Source of the DNA: Allobaculum mucilyticum
GTDB taxonomy: Bacteria > Bacillota_I > Bacilli_A > Erysipelotrichales > Erysipelotrichaceae
Direction: 5' to 3'
NCBI RefSeq assembly: GCF_022701195.1
Contig: NZ_CP078089.1
Span: 2,418,001-2,482,000, forward strand
Length of the DNA: 64,000 bases
Numbering within the stretch: the stretch's first letter is position 1; every line of letters starts with the position of its first letter. Below the pieces are notes generated by a model, which saw only the letters and a list, made by a program, of their open reading frames with translations, had not been told where the DNA came from and did no database searches. The translations under genes were made by a program, and so were the position numbers. Shown in pieces: positions 47,178 to 55,489 of this stretch.

Positions 47178-48497
47178 ATGCCCTCACTTAACACATTCTG
47201 CAACCTGCAGTCGGCTGCTCTCAAGCGCTTCATCAAAGAAGAAGCATCCAATTCTGACAATCTGCTCCACCCGGATTCTGACTTCTCTCGCTCCCGCAGG
47301 CTTTCCGCTGTCGATCTGGCAGCCGTGGCCTACCAGACGGAAGATCGCTCGATCAACCGATCTCTTCCCATTCTTCCTGATTCTCTGTCCGACGTTTCTT
47401 TATCTGCCATTTCCCAGGGCAGACAGAAAATCAGGTTCTTGCTTTACTCTCACGTCTTCTATCGCATGAACGATTTGTTCTCTTCGGAGGATGACAAAAC
47501 GTTTCATGGATGGCGACTATTGAGCGTCGACGGTTCTGAACTATCAGTCAGCCCCGATGGGAATGACATGTCTACCTATGGCGGATCGAAAAAGGGATCC
47601 AAGCACCATTTTTACCTTGCGAATCCGCTGTATGACGTGCTCAACCATGTTTATCTCGATCTGGTGATGCAGCCAGGTTCTCAGAAGAACGAGGACTCAG
47701 CTTTTCTGGAGCTGGCTCAGCGATACGAAGGAGAAAAGGCGATCTTCATTTGCGACAGAGGCTATGAAGCGCTTATGACTTTCTATCGTCTGAATCAGAC
47801 CGATAAGCATTTCGTCATCCGAATCAAGGACGAATCTTCCTCTACCAGTATTCTGAAGCACTATCCAACACCAGATACTGAAGAATATGACATTCCATTC
47901 GATGTGACTTTGACGTGTAAAAACAACTCCCATGTCAAGGCAAACTGGGAAACCTACAAATACATCTCGTCCTATTCAAAACATCCGGAATTCCAGAATG
48001 GAGTGACTGAACTGCCGCTCCACGGCAGAGTCGTACGCTATAAAACGGTCTGCGAAGGGATTGAGTCTTTCATCACACTTTTTACCAACCTGCCGTTTGA
48101 TGAATTCACCACCGAGGATCTCTGTGAAATCTACCGACTCCGCTGGCAAATTGAGCTCTCGTATCGAGATATCAAAGAGCGGATTGGACTGAAGGATGTG
48201 CATGGACGCAAGAAGGAACTGGTCATTGGAGAAGTCTTCGCGAAAATGACGCTCTACAACCTGTATTCCCGGATCAGAAACAAGGTTGAAAACAGTCAGG
48301 AATTCGCTGAACGCTGCCGAAATGCCATGAAGAGGAAGTGGGAACAGAAGGCAGATTACGCATTTCTGATCACTGCGGTTCACGCGTTTCTATGGGACAG
48401 CGGAGTTTATACCGCAGACAAGCTGATCAATTTGATCCTTCATAAGACGCAGTCCGTTCGTCCAGGGCGAGCGGATAAGCGCAAAAAGAAGCGCTGA
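47178..48497 (+). CDS. IS4-family transposase
   Basis: A 439-aa DDE transposase. Catalytic Asp residues lie in LLSVDGSEL (about 117) and IFICDRGYEAL (about 193). The Glu is in YRLRWQIELSYRDIK (about 318-332), which fits the IS4 signature Y-x2-R-x3-E-x6-K exactly. ATG at 47178 follows AAAGGAA at eight bases. The basic C-terminus (RADKRKKKR) may bind the ends. The frame is intact, so the element may be active. Confidence 0.93.
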   Translation: MPSLNTFCNLQSAALKRFIKEEASNSDNLLHPDSDFSRSRRLSAVDLAAVAYQTEDRSINRSLPILPDSLSDVSLSAISQGRQKIRFLLYSHVFYRMNDLFSSEDDKTFHGWRLLSVDGSELSVSPDGNDMSTYGGSKKGSKHHFYLANPLYDVLNHVYLDLVMQPGSQKNEDSAFLELAQRYEGEKAIFICDRGYEALMTFYRLNQTDKHFVIRIKDESSSTSILKHYPTPDTEEYDIPFDVTLTCKNNSHVKANWETYKYISSYSKHPEFQNGVTELPLHGRVVRYKTVCEGIESFITLFTNLPFDEFTTEDLCEIYRLRWQIELSYRDIKERIGLKDVHGRKKELVIGEVFAKMTLYNLYSRIRNKVENSQEFAERCRNAMKRKWEQKADYAFLITAVHAFLWDSGVYTADKLINLILHKTQSVRPGRADKRKKKR

Positions 48498-48653
48498 CCA
48501 AAAGTTCTGAGAATCGAGAAAGCCACCAGGTGATTTTTTTAAACAGGTAAATAATCACCCTTTTCGTCGTGCTCGACAGAAATCTGGACGCCAAAAATCA
48601 CATGTAAGCTTAACGTTTGAGTGGACCTACCTTATCTAACTTAATGACATTGG

Positions 48654-48660
48654 CTGCCAT
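48654..48660. repeat. Right target-site duplication of the IS4-family element
   Basis: CTGCCAT, exact duplicate of 46972-46978. Confidence 0.85.
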
Positions 48661-48781
48661 CTTAAAGGTTTCGAACCTGAAAAATCAGCGGAAGGATTCT
48701 ATACTAGCGTTGAATGGTCTGCTCTGCAGACCGATGACTACGATCTGGCTTTGGTGCCAGACAGAGAAAGAAGGTAAACAG

Positions 48782-50572
48782 ATGATCAAAGACCGTCTCA
48801 CGCTTCTTCGCGCACGCATGAATGAAAGAGGCATTGATGCTCTCATTCTGCCGACTTCGGATTTTCACGATACCGAATACGTCAGCGAACATTTCAGCGC
48901 AAGAAAACATTTCTCCGGCTTTACCGGAAGTGCAGGTACGCTCGTTGTAGAAAAGGACCGGGCTGCGCTGTGGACTGATGGACGCTATTTTATTCAGGCT
49001 GCCCGCGAGCTTGAAGGCTCCGGCATTGAACTGATGAAGATGGGAAACCCGGGCGTTCCGACAATTACCGAGTATCTGCTTGAAACGCTTAAACCCGGCC
49101 ATACGCTCGGCTTTGACGGACGCTGCATCAGTCGTTCGGCGTATGAAGGCTACAAGAAAGCCATGGACAGCATCGGCGTAAAAATGGAAACCGAATACGA
49201 CCTTGCTGGGGAAGCCTGGCCTGACCGTCCGGCTCTTCCGGCAACCGAAACGTTCCATTACGACGAAAAGTATGCCGGACGCTCCATTGAAGACAAGCTT
49301 GCGGACGTCCGTAAAGAGATGAAAAAAGCAGGCGCAGCGCATCACATTACCGGCAAAATCGATGAAATTGCCTGGCTGTTCAACCTGCGTGCTCACGACA
49401 TTCCAAGTTTCCCTGTTGCATTAAGCTATGCCCGCATTGACGAAGACGGCGGCGTTCTCTACATCGATGACAGCCGTCTTGACCCGGTAAGCCGCAAGCT
49501 GATCGAAGAAGCCGGCATTTCGATTGCTCCATATGATGCCGTCTATGAAGATGCAAAAACACTTGAAGGACCAGTTCTGCTGCAGAAAGATCTGATTAAC
49601 TCCCGCATTGCCGGAAATGTTAAAGATCCCCTGTACGGCCTTGATCCGATCGTTCTTCTTAAAGCCGTCAAGAATCCGGTTGAAGTTGAAGGCTTCTATG
49701 AAGCACACCGCAGAGATGCTGCGGCAGTGATTCAGTTCTGGCACTGGCTGGAAGATCAGCTTGCAGCTGGTAATACCGTTACCGAAATCTCGGCCGCCGA
49801 TCAGCTGCAGAAATTCCGTTCCATGCAGGACGAATACATCGAAGATTCGTTTACAACGATTTCTGCTTATGGTGCCAATGCCGCAATGGCGCACTATCAT
49901 CCAGATGCTGAAAACCCAGTTGTTATTGAACCGCGCGGTCTGTATCTGGTTGACTCCGGCGGACATTACCTGCCTGGTACAACCGACATCACCCGTACAT
50001 TTGTGGTCGGCGATCTGACTGATGAAGAAATCCGCGGCTTTACTCTTGTCCTGATGGGACACATCAACCTGGCCAAAGCGGTCTTCATGGAAGGCTGCAA
50101 CGGTCAGAACCTTGACCTGTTTGCCAGAGAACCGCTGTGGAAAATCGGCAAGGACTTCAACCACGGTACCGGCCATGGCGTCGGCGCACTGCTGAGCGTT
50201 CATGAGGGCCCGAACGGTTTCCGCTGGAAAATCGTTCCGGAACGTCATGACAACGGACCGCTGATTCCAGGCATGGTTACATCCGATGAACCAGGTCTGT
50301 ATGAAGAAGGCAAATTCGGTATCCGTCATGAAAACCTGCTTGTAACGGTTCCTGCTTTTGAAAGCGAAGCCGGACGTTTCCTCAAGCACGATGTACTGAC
50401 TCTGGTACCGTTTGATGTACGCGGTCTGGATCTTTCGCTGATGAGTGACGACCAGATCGAATGGCTCAACGATTACCACAAACGGGTATATGAGACGATT
50501 GCTCCACGTCTGAATGAATCTGATGCGGCATTCCTGTATGAAAAAACACGCCCGGTCAGCCGCCAGGCGTAA
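48782..50572 (+). CDS. M24B-family Xaa-Pro aminopeptidase
   Basis: A 596-aa enzyme of the long, two-creatinase-domain type, which removes the first residue from peptides with Pro in position two. Metal ligands are readable in LVDSGGHYLPGTTDITRTF (two Asp), HGTGHGVG (His), SDEPGLY (Glu) and GIRHENLL (Glu). The C-terminal extension (about 540-596) is the M24_C domain of this subgroup. Start at 48782 (MIKDRLTLLRARM) after AAGGT; a TATACT box lies at 48700-48705. The open frame upstream begins in the IS element and is not used. Confidence 0.92.
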   Translation: MIKDRLTLLRARMNERGIDALILPTSDFHDTEYVSEHFSARKHFSGFTGSAGTLVVEKDRAALWTDGRYFIQAARELEGSGIELMKMGNPGVPTITEYLLETLKPGHTLGFDGRCISRSAYEGYKKAMDSIGVKMETEYDLAGEAWPDRPALPATETFHYDEKYAGRSIEDKLADVRKEMKKAGAAHHITGKIDEIAWLFNLRAHDIPSFPVALSYARIDEDGGVLYIDDSRLDPVSRKLIEEAGISIAPYDAVYEDAKTLEGPVLLQKDLINSRIAGNVKDPLYGLDPIVLLKAVKNPVEVEGFYEAHRRDAAAVIQFWHWLEDQLAAGNTVTEISAADQLQKFRSMQDEYIEDSFTTISAYGANAAMAHYHPDAENPVVIEPRGLYLVDSGGHYLPGTTDITRTFVVGDLTDEEIRGFTLVLMGHINLAKAVFMEGCNGQNLDLFAREPLWKIGKDFNHGTGHGVGALLSVHEGPNGFRWKIVPERHDNGPLIPGMVTSDEPGLYEEGKFGIRHENLLVTVPAFESEAGRFLKHDVLTLVPFDVRGLDLSLMSDDQIEWLNDYHKRVYETIAPRLNESDAAFLYEKTRPVSRQA

Positions 50573-50611
50573 AAAGCTGTCTGTTTCAATAAGCAAAGGC
50601 AGGAGCGGATC

Positions 50612-51097
50612 ATGAAAAAGCGCATGTTTGAGTTTGTCTGTCCGTTCTGTCATTCTTCGTTTTTCCTGGCCCGGGATACGTATCTCATCCGGGATCCAAA
50701 GAGTACGGAATATAAGCGCCTCAAAGATGGGCATTACTTCACACACCAGTGTCAGAAGTGCATGCATCTGTTTGAACTCGAGTATCCCCTGGTCTGGCGC
50801 GATCCGCAGCACGGGTTTTCACTGATTCTTTCCTCAAGACCGGCGGATTCATTTGAAGGCCGGGTTATTCTGACCCGCAGGTCTTCGCAGTTTCTTGAAG
50901 CATTTTCCATTCTGGATCTTGGCCTGGATCTGCAGGAAGGACTGAAGATCAAACGCCAGTTTGAAGCAAAAACCGGCAAGCCATGCCGCATGATCGATTA
51001 TGATGCCAAAAAACAGATAATCTGGGTACTTCAGGATGGAGAGCTTGCAGGAATCAGGTATTTATCCGGTAATTCTGCGACAGTGCAGGTAAAATGA
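50612..51097 (+). CDS. CpXC-domain protein
   Basis: A 161-aa cytosolic protein with two CxxC pairs, CPFC near residue 10 and CQKC near residue 47, spaced as in the CpXC zinc-ribbon domain. The remainder has no recognised fold. Function of the family is unknown. AGGAGCGG precedes the ATG, 40 bases after the aminopeptidase stop; mscL follows 24 bases on, so the three may be co-transcribed. Confidence 0.78.
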   Translation: MKKRMFEFVCPFCHSSFFLARDTYLIRDPKSTEYKRLKDGHYFTHQCQKCMHLFELEYPLVWRDPQHGFSLILSSRPADSFEGRVILTRRSSQFLEAFSILDLGLDLQEGLKIKRQFEAKTGKPCRMIDYDAKKQIIWVLQDGELAGIRYLSGNSATVQVK

Positions 51098-51121
51098 CAG
51101 ACAAAGAAAAGGAGTCAGTAC

Positions 51122-51544
51122 ATGAGCAAATTTGTTTCTGAATTCAAGGAATTCATCTCCCGCGGCAATGTCGTTGATATGGCTGTCGGTATCATCATGG
51201 GTTCCGCCTTCACGGCCATTGTTACCTCTCTGGTCGATGATCTGATTATGCCTGTCATCGGCATGATCTGCGCGGGTGTCAACATTGCCGAACTTTCCGT
51301 TCAGGTTGGATCCGCAACCCTGAAATACGGTGCATTCCTGCAGGCTGTCCTCAACTTCCTGATCATTGCGCTGGTCATCTTCTCCATGGTCAAAGCCATC
51401 AATTCGGCCAGAGCAAAAGCTGAATCGCTCAAGAAGAAGAAAGAAGAAGAGGCACCAAAAGAAGAAGAAAAACCCGATCCTCAGATCGTTCTTCTCGAAG
51501 AAATCCGCGACCTTCTTGCCAAAAACGAAACGGCTGCAAAATAA
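51122..51544 (+). CDS. mscL: Large-conductance mechanosensitive channel
   Basis: A 140-aa channel subunit. The N-terminal helix and first membrane segment are typical (FKEFISRGNVVDMAVGIIMGSAFTAIVTSLVDDLIMPVIG). A second segment near 65-88 and a charged C-terminal helix follow (LLEEIRDLLAK). It opens at high membrane tension to prevent bursting. AAAGGAG precedes the ATG. A terminator follows at 51604. Confidence 0.97.
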   Translation: MSKFVSEFKEFISRGNVVDMAVGIIMGSAFTAIVTSLVDDLIMPVIGMICAGVNIAELSVQVGSATLKYGAFLQAVLNFLIIALVIFSMVKAINSARAKAESLKKKKEEEAPKEEEKPDPQIVLLEEIRDLLAKNETAAK

Positions 51545-51603
51545 TTCGAAAAAATCAAAGACTTACTTTGTATTTTGCCCCACAAAACTGATCCACAAGA
51601 AAA

Positions 51604-51629
51604 GCCATCCGCGAACGGGTGGCTTTTTT
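51604..51629 (+). terminator. Terminator after mscL
   Basis: GCCATCCG pairs with CGGGTGGC (one G-U) around CGAA, followed by TTTTTT. Confidence 0.9.
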
Positions 51630-51808
51630 CATTCCTGCCAGAAGCTGCACACGGTTTATTGCTCAGTCATTCGGATGTCTGAAATTTTCATCCCCCCCTG
51701 ACGAGCCTCAGAACAGGGTGAATAAAATAAGCCCAGTAACATATTAAAAGAGAACGGTGATGTTCAAACATACGAACACAGAAAACCGTTCCAGAAAGTG
51801 AGGAGAAT

Positions 51809-52543
51809 ATGTCTCAGTATCCATTCAGACAATCGAATGCATCAGCTTCATCCGGCTCGTCCCAGACGGCAGCGGGCCGCGTCCTTGTAGAAGGAAAAAC
51901 ATTCCCCAAAGCAGTACTGATCGGTGTGATCGTGCTGTTAGGTCTGCTGTTCCTGTTCGGTCTCTTCGGCCTGACCCTTCCAAATCTTGGCGGTGCAAGA
52001 GCAGCCAGCAGTGTATTTAGAAGTAACAGCTATTCCAGAAATCAGTACGGACTCTTATTCTTTGCACTGCTTCTGATCTTTGCCAGTGCGTTCGGAATCT
52101 GGGACTGCCTGCAGCAGACTGGATCCTCTATTACCGTGACCGACCGGGGAATTCAGGGAACAGCGGGAATTGGCAAGAAATTCGACGTTCCGTTTTCGCA
52201 GATCCGCAGTGTTACCGCATATCCAAAGACACTCTTTAAACTGCAGCACTTGTCCATCCAAACTACTTCGGATGTGTATAAGCTGTATCGAGTGCTCAAT
52301 TAGGATCAGGTCAAAGCAGTCATTGATGAGCAGGCTCGTCTTGCCGCAGGCCAGCCTGCGGCACGCGAGTATGGTTCCAGCTATGGACATGCCGGATCCT
52401 GCGCACAGCCATCATTCAGCCAGAACTCCTATGGTCAGAACAGCTATGCAGCCGGATATGAACAGGAAACAGCTGTAGTTGATCCAAACTATAACGGCGG
52501 CTATCCATGCGGATCGAACGGGTCCTCGAATTCCTGGAGATAA
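51809..52543 (+). pseudogene. PH-like-domain membrane protein split by an in-frame TAG
   Basis: From the ATG at 51809 (after GTGAGGAG) the frame encodes a polar N-terminus, two membrane segments (about 34-58 and 78-97) and the start of a bacterial PH-like domain (ITVTDRGIQGTAGIGKKFDVPFSQIRSVTA). It stops at TAG 52301-52303 in the middle of that domain's last helix (YKLYRVLN-stop). The same frame continues for 79 codons, DQVKAVIDEQARLAAGQPAA and then a Ser/Tyr/Gly/Asn-rich tail, to TAA at 52541-52543, with a terminator beginning 10 bases on. The intact downstream half and its composition show that this was one 244-codon gene. Likely a nonsense mutation; suppression or sequencing error remain possible. 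Confidence 0.83.
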
Positions 52544-52552
52544 ACATGCAAT

Positions 52553-52595
52553 AAAGCAGCAGACATCGCTTTGATCAGCGTGACCTGCTGCTTTT
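52553..52595 (+). terminator. Terminator after the split membrane-protein gene
   Basis: AAAGCAGCAG (52553-52562) pairs with CTGCTGCTTT (52585-52594). Bases TTTTG follow. It sits after the distal stop codon at 52543, not after the TAG at 52301. Confidence 0.75.
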
Positions 52596-52631
52596 GTATT
52601 TGTATTCAGTTTTTCTTCCTGCTTCAGGAAA

Positions 52632-53810
52632 CTAGGAGTGAAGCGAAAGAAAGAAGCGGGAATCCTGCAGACGTCTGGCGGCTGCACGGATGGTGTAGCT
52701 CGAAACAACGAGTGCAAGTCGAACGTATCTTCGTCCCTGCTCTCCAAAGGCAAGACCCGGTGTAACGAGAATGCCGGTTTCATGGAGCAGGTCCCTCGCA
52801 AAGGAATAGGAATCTTCCCATTCATCAGGAATGCGGGCCCAGATAAACATCGTTCCATCAGGCAGATTCAGATCCCAGCCAGCGTTTGAGAATTCGCTCA
52901 GAATCAGCCGTCGTCTGGTTTCGTATGTCTGGCGCGTCTGTTCGACAACCGCGTGACCGGTATGCAGTGCGGTTACGCCCGCGTACTGAACAGGCAGGAA
53001 GATGCCGTAGTCCATGTTGGATTTCAGGTCCTTATACGCTTCGATGACATTGCGGTTTCCGGCCATGATGCCAAGTCTGGCGCCGGCCATTCCGTAGGAT
53101 TTCGAGAAGGAGTTGAGTTCGATACCGACTTCTGATGCGCCAGGAAAGGACAGGAAGCTCTTCGGCTTTTCACCGTTGAAGATGAGTTCGCTGTAGGCAT
53201 TGTCATAGATCACGAGAATGTCATTGCGGCGGGCAAAATCAATGAGCCGCATGATGAATTCATCAGGGGCGCAGGCGCCGGTCGGGTTGTTGGGGTAATT
53301 GACAAGCATCATTTTCGCTTTGCGACGGTCTTCTTCGGAAATAGCATCAAAGTCGATCAGATAGTCATTTTCCTCAAGAAGAGGCATGAGCAGAACTTCG
53401 CCCTGCGCCATTTTCGGTGCATCGTAATAGGCCGGGTAATACGGATCAGGAATCAGAAAGCCGTCGTCCGGGTTGAGATAGAGCAGGGGAAGATTTACAA
53501 GAGCTTCCTGACTGCCCTGCAGCAGGCAGATCTGGTCGGCTTCAAGCGTTACGTCATATGAAGTTTTATACCAGTTCTGTACAGCTTCGATCAGCTGCGG
53601 CAGACCGCTGACCGCATAGCGGTAGTTGGCGGGATTGAGAGCTTCCGTGCTCAGAGTTTCAATAACCGCCGGTGCAGGCGGAATGTCGGGAGAGCCCAGG
53701 GAAAAGTCCAGGACTTTCATGCCGGTCTGTGCTTCGACTTCGGCTTTATCGTGAGAAAGATCGGTAAACACGGATGTATGCAGATCTTTCATACGCTGTG
53801 CAAGTTCCAT
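52632..53810 (-). CDS. Class I/II PLP-dependent aminotransferase
   Basis: A 392-aa fold-type I aminotransferase. The PLP Lys is in NSFSKSYGMAGARLG (about 235), with YPNNPTGA and IYDNAYSEL as the other cofactor-contact motifs. The C-terminal Arg motif is YVRLALV. It resembles aspartate and LL-diaminopimelate-type aminotransferases; the amino-acid substrate cannot be assigned. GGAGG precedes the start at 53810. It faces the split membrane-protein gene and shares the terminator region with it. Confidence 0.88.
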   Translation of the reverse strand: MELAQRMKDLHTSVFTDLSHDKAEVEAQTGMKVLDFSLGSPDIPPAPAVIETLSTEALNPANYRYAVSGLPQLIEAVQNWYKTSYDVTLEADQICLLQGSQEALVNLPLLYLNPDDGFLIPDPYYPAYYDAPKMAQGEVLLMPLLEENDYLIDFDAISEEDRRKAKMMLVNYPNNPTGACAPDEFIMRLIDFARRNDILVIYDNAYSELIFNGEKPKSFLSFPGASEVGIELNSFSKSYGMAGARLGIMAGNRNVIEAYKDLKSNMDYGIFLPVQYAGVTALHTGHAVVEQTRQTYETRRRLILSEFSNAGWDLNLPDGTMFIWARIPDEWEDSYSFARDLLHETGILVTPGLAFGEQGRRYVRLALVVSSYTIRAAARRLQDSRFFLSLHS

Positions 53811-53983
53811 GCAGATACCTCCAGATCATGGATCCCCGCTTGGGGAACAGGTCTATTTTATATGATGCAAATTTGTATGATGCAAAAAGCACAGAGGTTT
53901 CTGAACGATGATTAATGCTTTCAGACAGACATTCTCCGGGAAATGTACACTCTTACGGTTTATGTGCCTGATCGATGCAATAC

Positions 53984-54015
53984 AAAAACACCCGGAAGCA
54001 GTCCGGGTGCTTTTC
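53984..54015. terminator. Terminator of the sigma/partner operon (works on both strands)
   Basis: CACCCGG pairs with CCGGGTG. On the minus strand TTTTTG follows, ending the operon at 54047; on the plus strand CTTTTC follows. Confidence 0.8.
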
Positions 54016-54046
54016 TTTGAAAGGGTATTGATGAGAGCTGATCTTC

Positions 54047-54700
54047 TTACTGGTCGAGATCGATGTAGTCAGCATCTTTTGTCCATGTCCAGCGTATCGG
54101 TTTGTCGTCTGCAGTGAGTGTTGTACTGACGGCTCTGCCATCTTCAAAGACAGCCTCGACAATGAAGTATCGGATTTTCCCGTCGACTGTCATTTTGACG
54201 CGAAGGGGATTGTGCTGGGCCAGCAGTTCGGTCACGTCGACTTTTCGATCTTTCGAGATCAGGAAGTAATGTCCGTTTTCTTCCGAAAGCAATTCAGCAA
54301 AGCTTGCATTGTAGACATCTTCAGCATCAAGAGGGATTTCATTTCCAAAGGCGTCATATTCAATGCCGCCTCCGCCGCCGATGACTTTGCCATCCGGTCC
54401 GGTAAAGACATAGCCGCCATCGCCATCTGGCTGTGCATCAACGGCTGTCTGCTCCTGATTGAACCAGCCGGTAATTGTGGTTCGCACGCCGCCAAGATCA
54501 GCGGCATAGGCAGTTGTAACGCCAAGCAGGCAGACGGCAACGGTCGACATGCTGATGGCAAATGATTTCAGTTTATTCATGACCAGGTTTTCCTTTCCCT
54601 TCAGACATTCGACACTGACGGGTTCGGGGATCTGAAGCTGGCTGAACGCCTGTCTGTAACGTTTCTGATTCTTTTCAAACGCGCTGTCATTCCGGTTCAT
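54047..54700 (-). CDS. Membrane-anchored partner of the ECF sigma factor (possible anti-sigma factor)
   Basis: A 217-aa protein. About 43 cytosolic residues are followed by one membrane segment (about 44-66, SFAISMSTVAVCLLGVTTAYA). An outside domain rich in Gly and Asp (GGGGGIEYDAFGNEIPLD) follows, then a compact C-terminal part (RVKMTVDGKIRYFIVEAVFEDG). The gene overlaps the ECF sigma gene by 14 bases with its own AAAGGAGA, the usual arrangement for an anti-sigma factor. No known anti-sigma domain is recognised, so this role is inferred from position. Confidence 0.7.
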   Translation of the reverse strand: MNRNDSAFEKNQKRYRQAFSQLQIPEPVSVECLKGKENLVMNKLKSFAISMSTVAVCLLGVTTAYAADLGGVRTTITGWFNQEQTAVDAQPDGDGGYVFTGPDGKVIGGGGGIEYDAFGNEIPLDAEDVYNASFAELLSEENGHYFLISKDRKVDVTELLAQHNPLRVKMTVDGKIRYFIVEAVFEDGRAVSTTLTADDKPIRWTWTKDADYIDLDQ

Positions 54701-55175
54701 TTTCCCAGTCTCCTTTCAGTTTTTCCCTGAGCAGATTCCGCGCTCTCGAGAGTCTTTTGCGAACGGCTGCTTCACTGAGCGACAGGAGTTCGGCAATCTC
54801 ACGGGTGGAATAGTTTTCGTAGTAGTACAGCTGAAGCACGCTTCTTTCTTTTGCAGGAAGAGCGCTGACGGCTTCAAACAGATCGCGGTCAGCCTGTGAT
54901 TCCATTGCGGCTGGCGGTTCGGCTATTGCATCAATAGGAACGGACCTTCGCCTGAACAGAGAGCGGCGTATGTCTTTTGCCTGGTTGAAGACCGTTCGAA
55001 ACAGCCATTTGCGCACGTGTTCTTCATCTTCGAAATCGGTGTTCTGCTGCAGGTATTTAATGAATGTCATCTGAACAGCATCCTGTGCATCTGCGGGATT
55101 CTGCAGTACGGAGTAAGCGGCCAGATAGAGATTTTTCTGGTGTTTTCCAATGAGATATTCAGGTTCTGGCTGCAT
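54687..55175 (-). CDS. ECF (extracytoplasmic function) sigma factor
   Basis: A 162-aa sigma-70 family factor. Region 2 is LYLAAYSVLQNPADAQDAVQMTFIKYLQ with the core-binding and -10-binding helices. Region 4 is LPAKERSVLQLYYYENYSTREIAELLSLSEAAVRKRLSRARNLLREKL, a clear helix-turn-helix. It would direct RNA polymerase to a stress regulon. Start at 55175 follows AGAGGA; the frame stays open to 55280 but includes the palindrome at 55260. It is co-transcribed with the membrane protein after it. Confidence 0.92.
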   Translation of the reverse strand: MQPEPEYLIGKHQKNLYLAAYSVLQNPADAQDAVQMTFIKYLQQNTDFEDEEHVRKWLFRTVFNQAKDIRRSLFRRRSVPIDAIAEPPAAMESQADRDLFEAVSALPAKERSVLQLYYYENYSTREIAELLSLSEAAVRKRLSRARNLLREKLKGDWENEPE

Positions 55176-55259
55176 GTTTTCCTCTTCTTTCCAAACTGCC
55201 CGTTTTTCCGGTTTTGCACAGCATCTGCTGCCGGATGGCGCCTCTCCGGCCAGCTTTAA

Positions 55260-55276
55260 GTGAAAGGTCCTTTCAC
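55260..55276. promoter_or_regulatory. 17-bp perfect palindrome between sigma gene and MATE gene
   Basis: GTGAAAGG-T-CCTTTCAC lies 85 bases upstream of the sigma-factor start and about 215 bases upstream of the divergent MATE exporter start. It looks like an operator in a shared control region. It is not followed by a T-tract. Confidence 0.55.
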
Positions 55277-55489
55277 ACATACAACGAATGAATCTTTAAA
55301 AGTGTGACGGAATCAGCAGAAAAGTTCTGCATTTCTTTCTGTGCATGTGGCATGAAATATGTAAACCTGTGGGCAAGCGCTTTCTTTACGATCGTGTCTT
55401 CTGGATGTTTAATCGTTCGCCGCCAGCGTTTGCAGGGATTACGATTGCCAGTGCAAAGATCGATGGTACCAGATCTAACGGAGAGGGGC

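Larger units (their letters stand above)
46979..48653 (+). mobile_element. IS4-family insertion sequence (1,675 bp)
   Basis: The ends are perfect 16-bp inverted repeats (CCAATGTCATTAAGTT at 46979-46994 and its complement at 48638-48653). A 7-bp duplication CTGCCAT flanks them. One intact transposase gene is inside, preceded by a strong terminator-like hairpin. It lies between a membrane-protein gene and the aminopeptidase gene and does not break either. Confidence 0.93.

Noticed and set aside
53908-54117. 69-aa plus-strand frame
   Set aside because: It crosses the terminator at 53984-54015 and the sigma-partner gene on the other strand.
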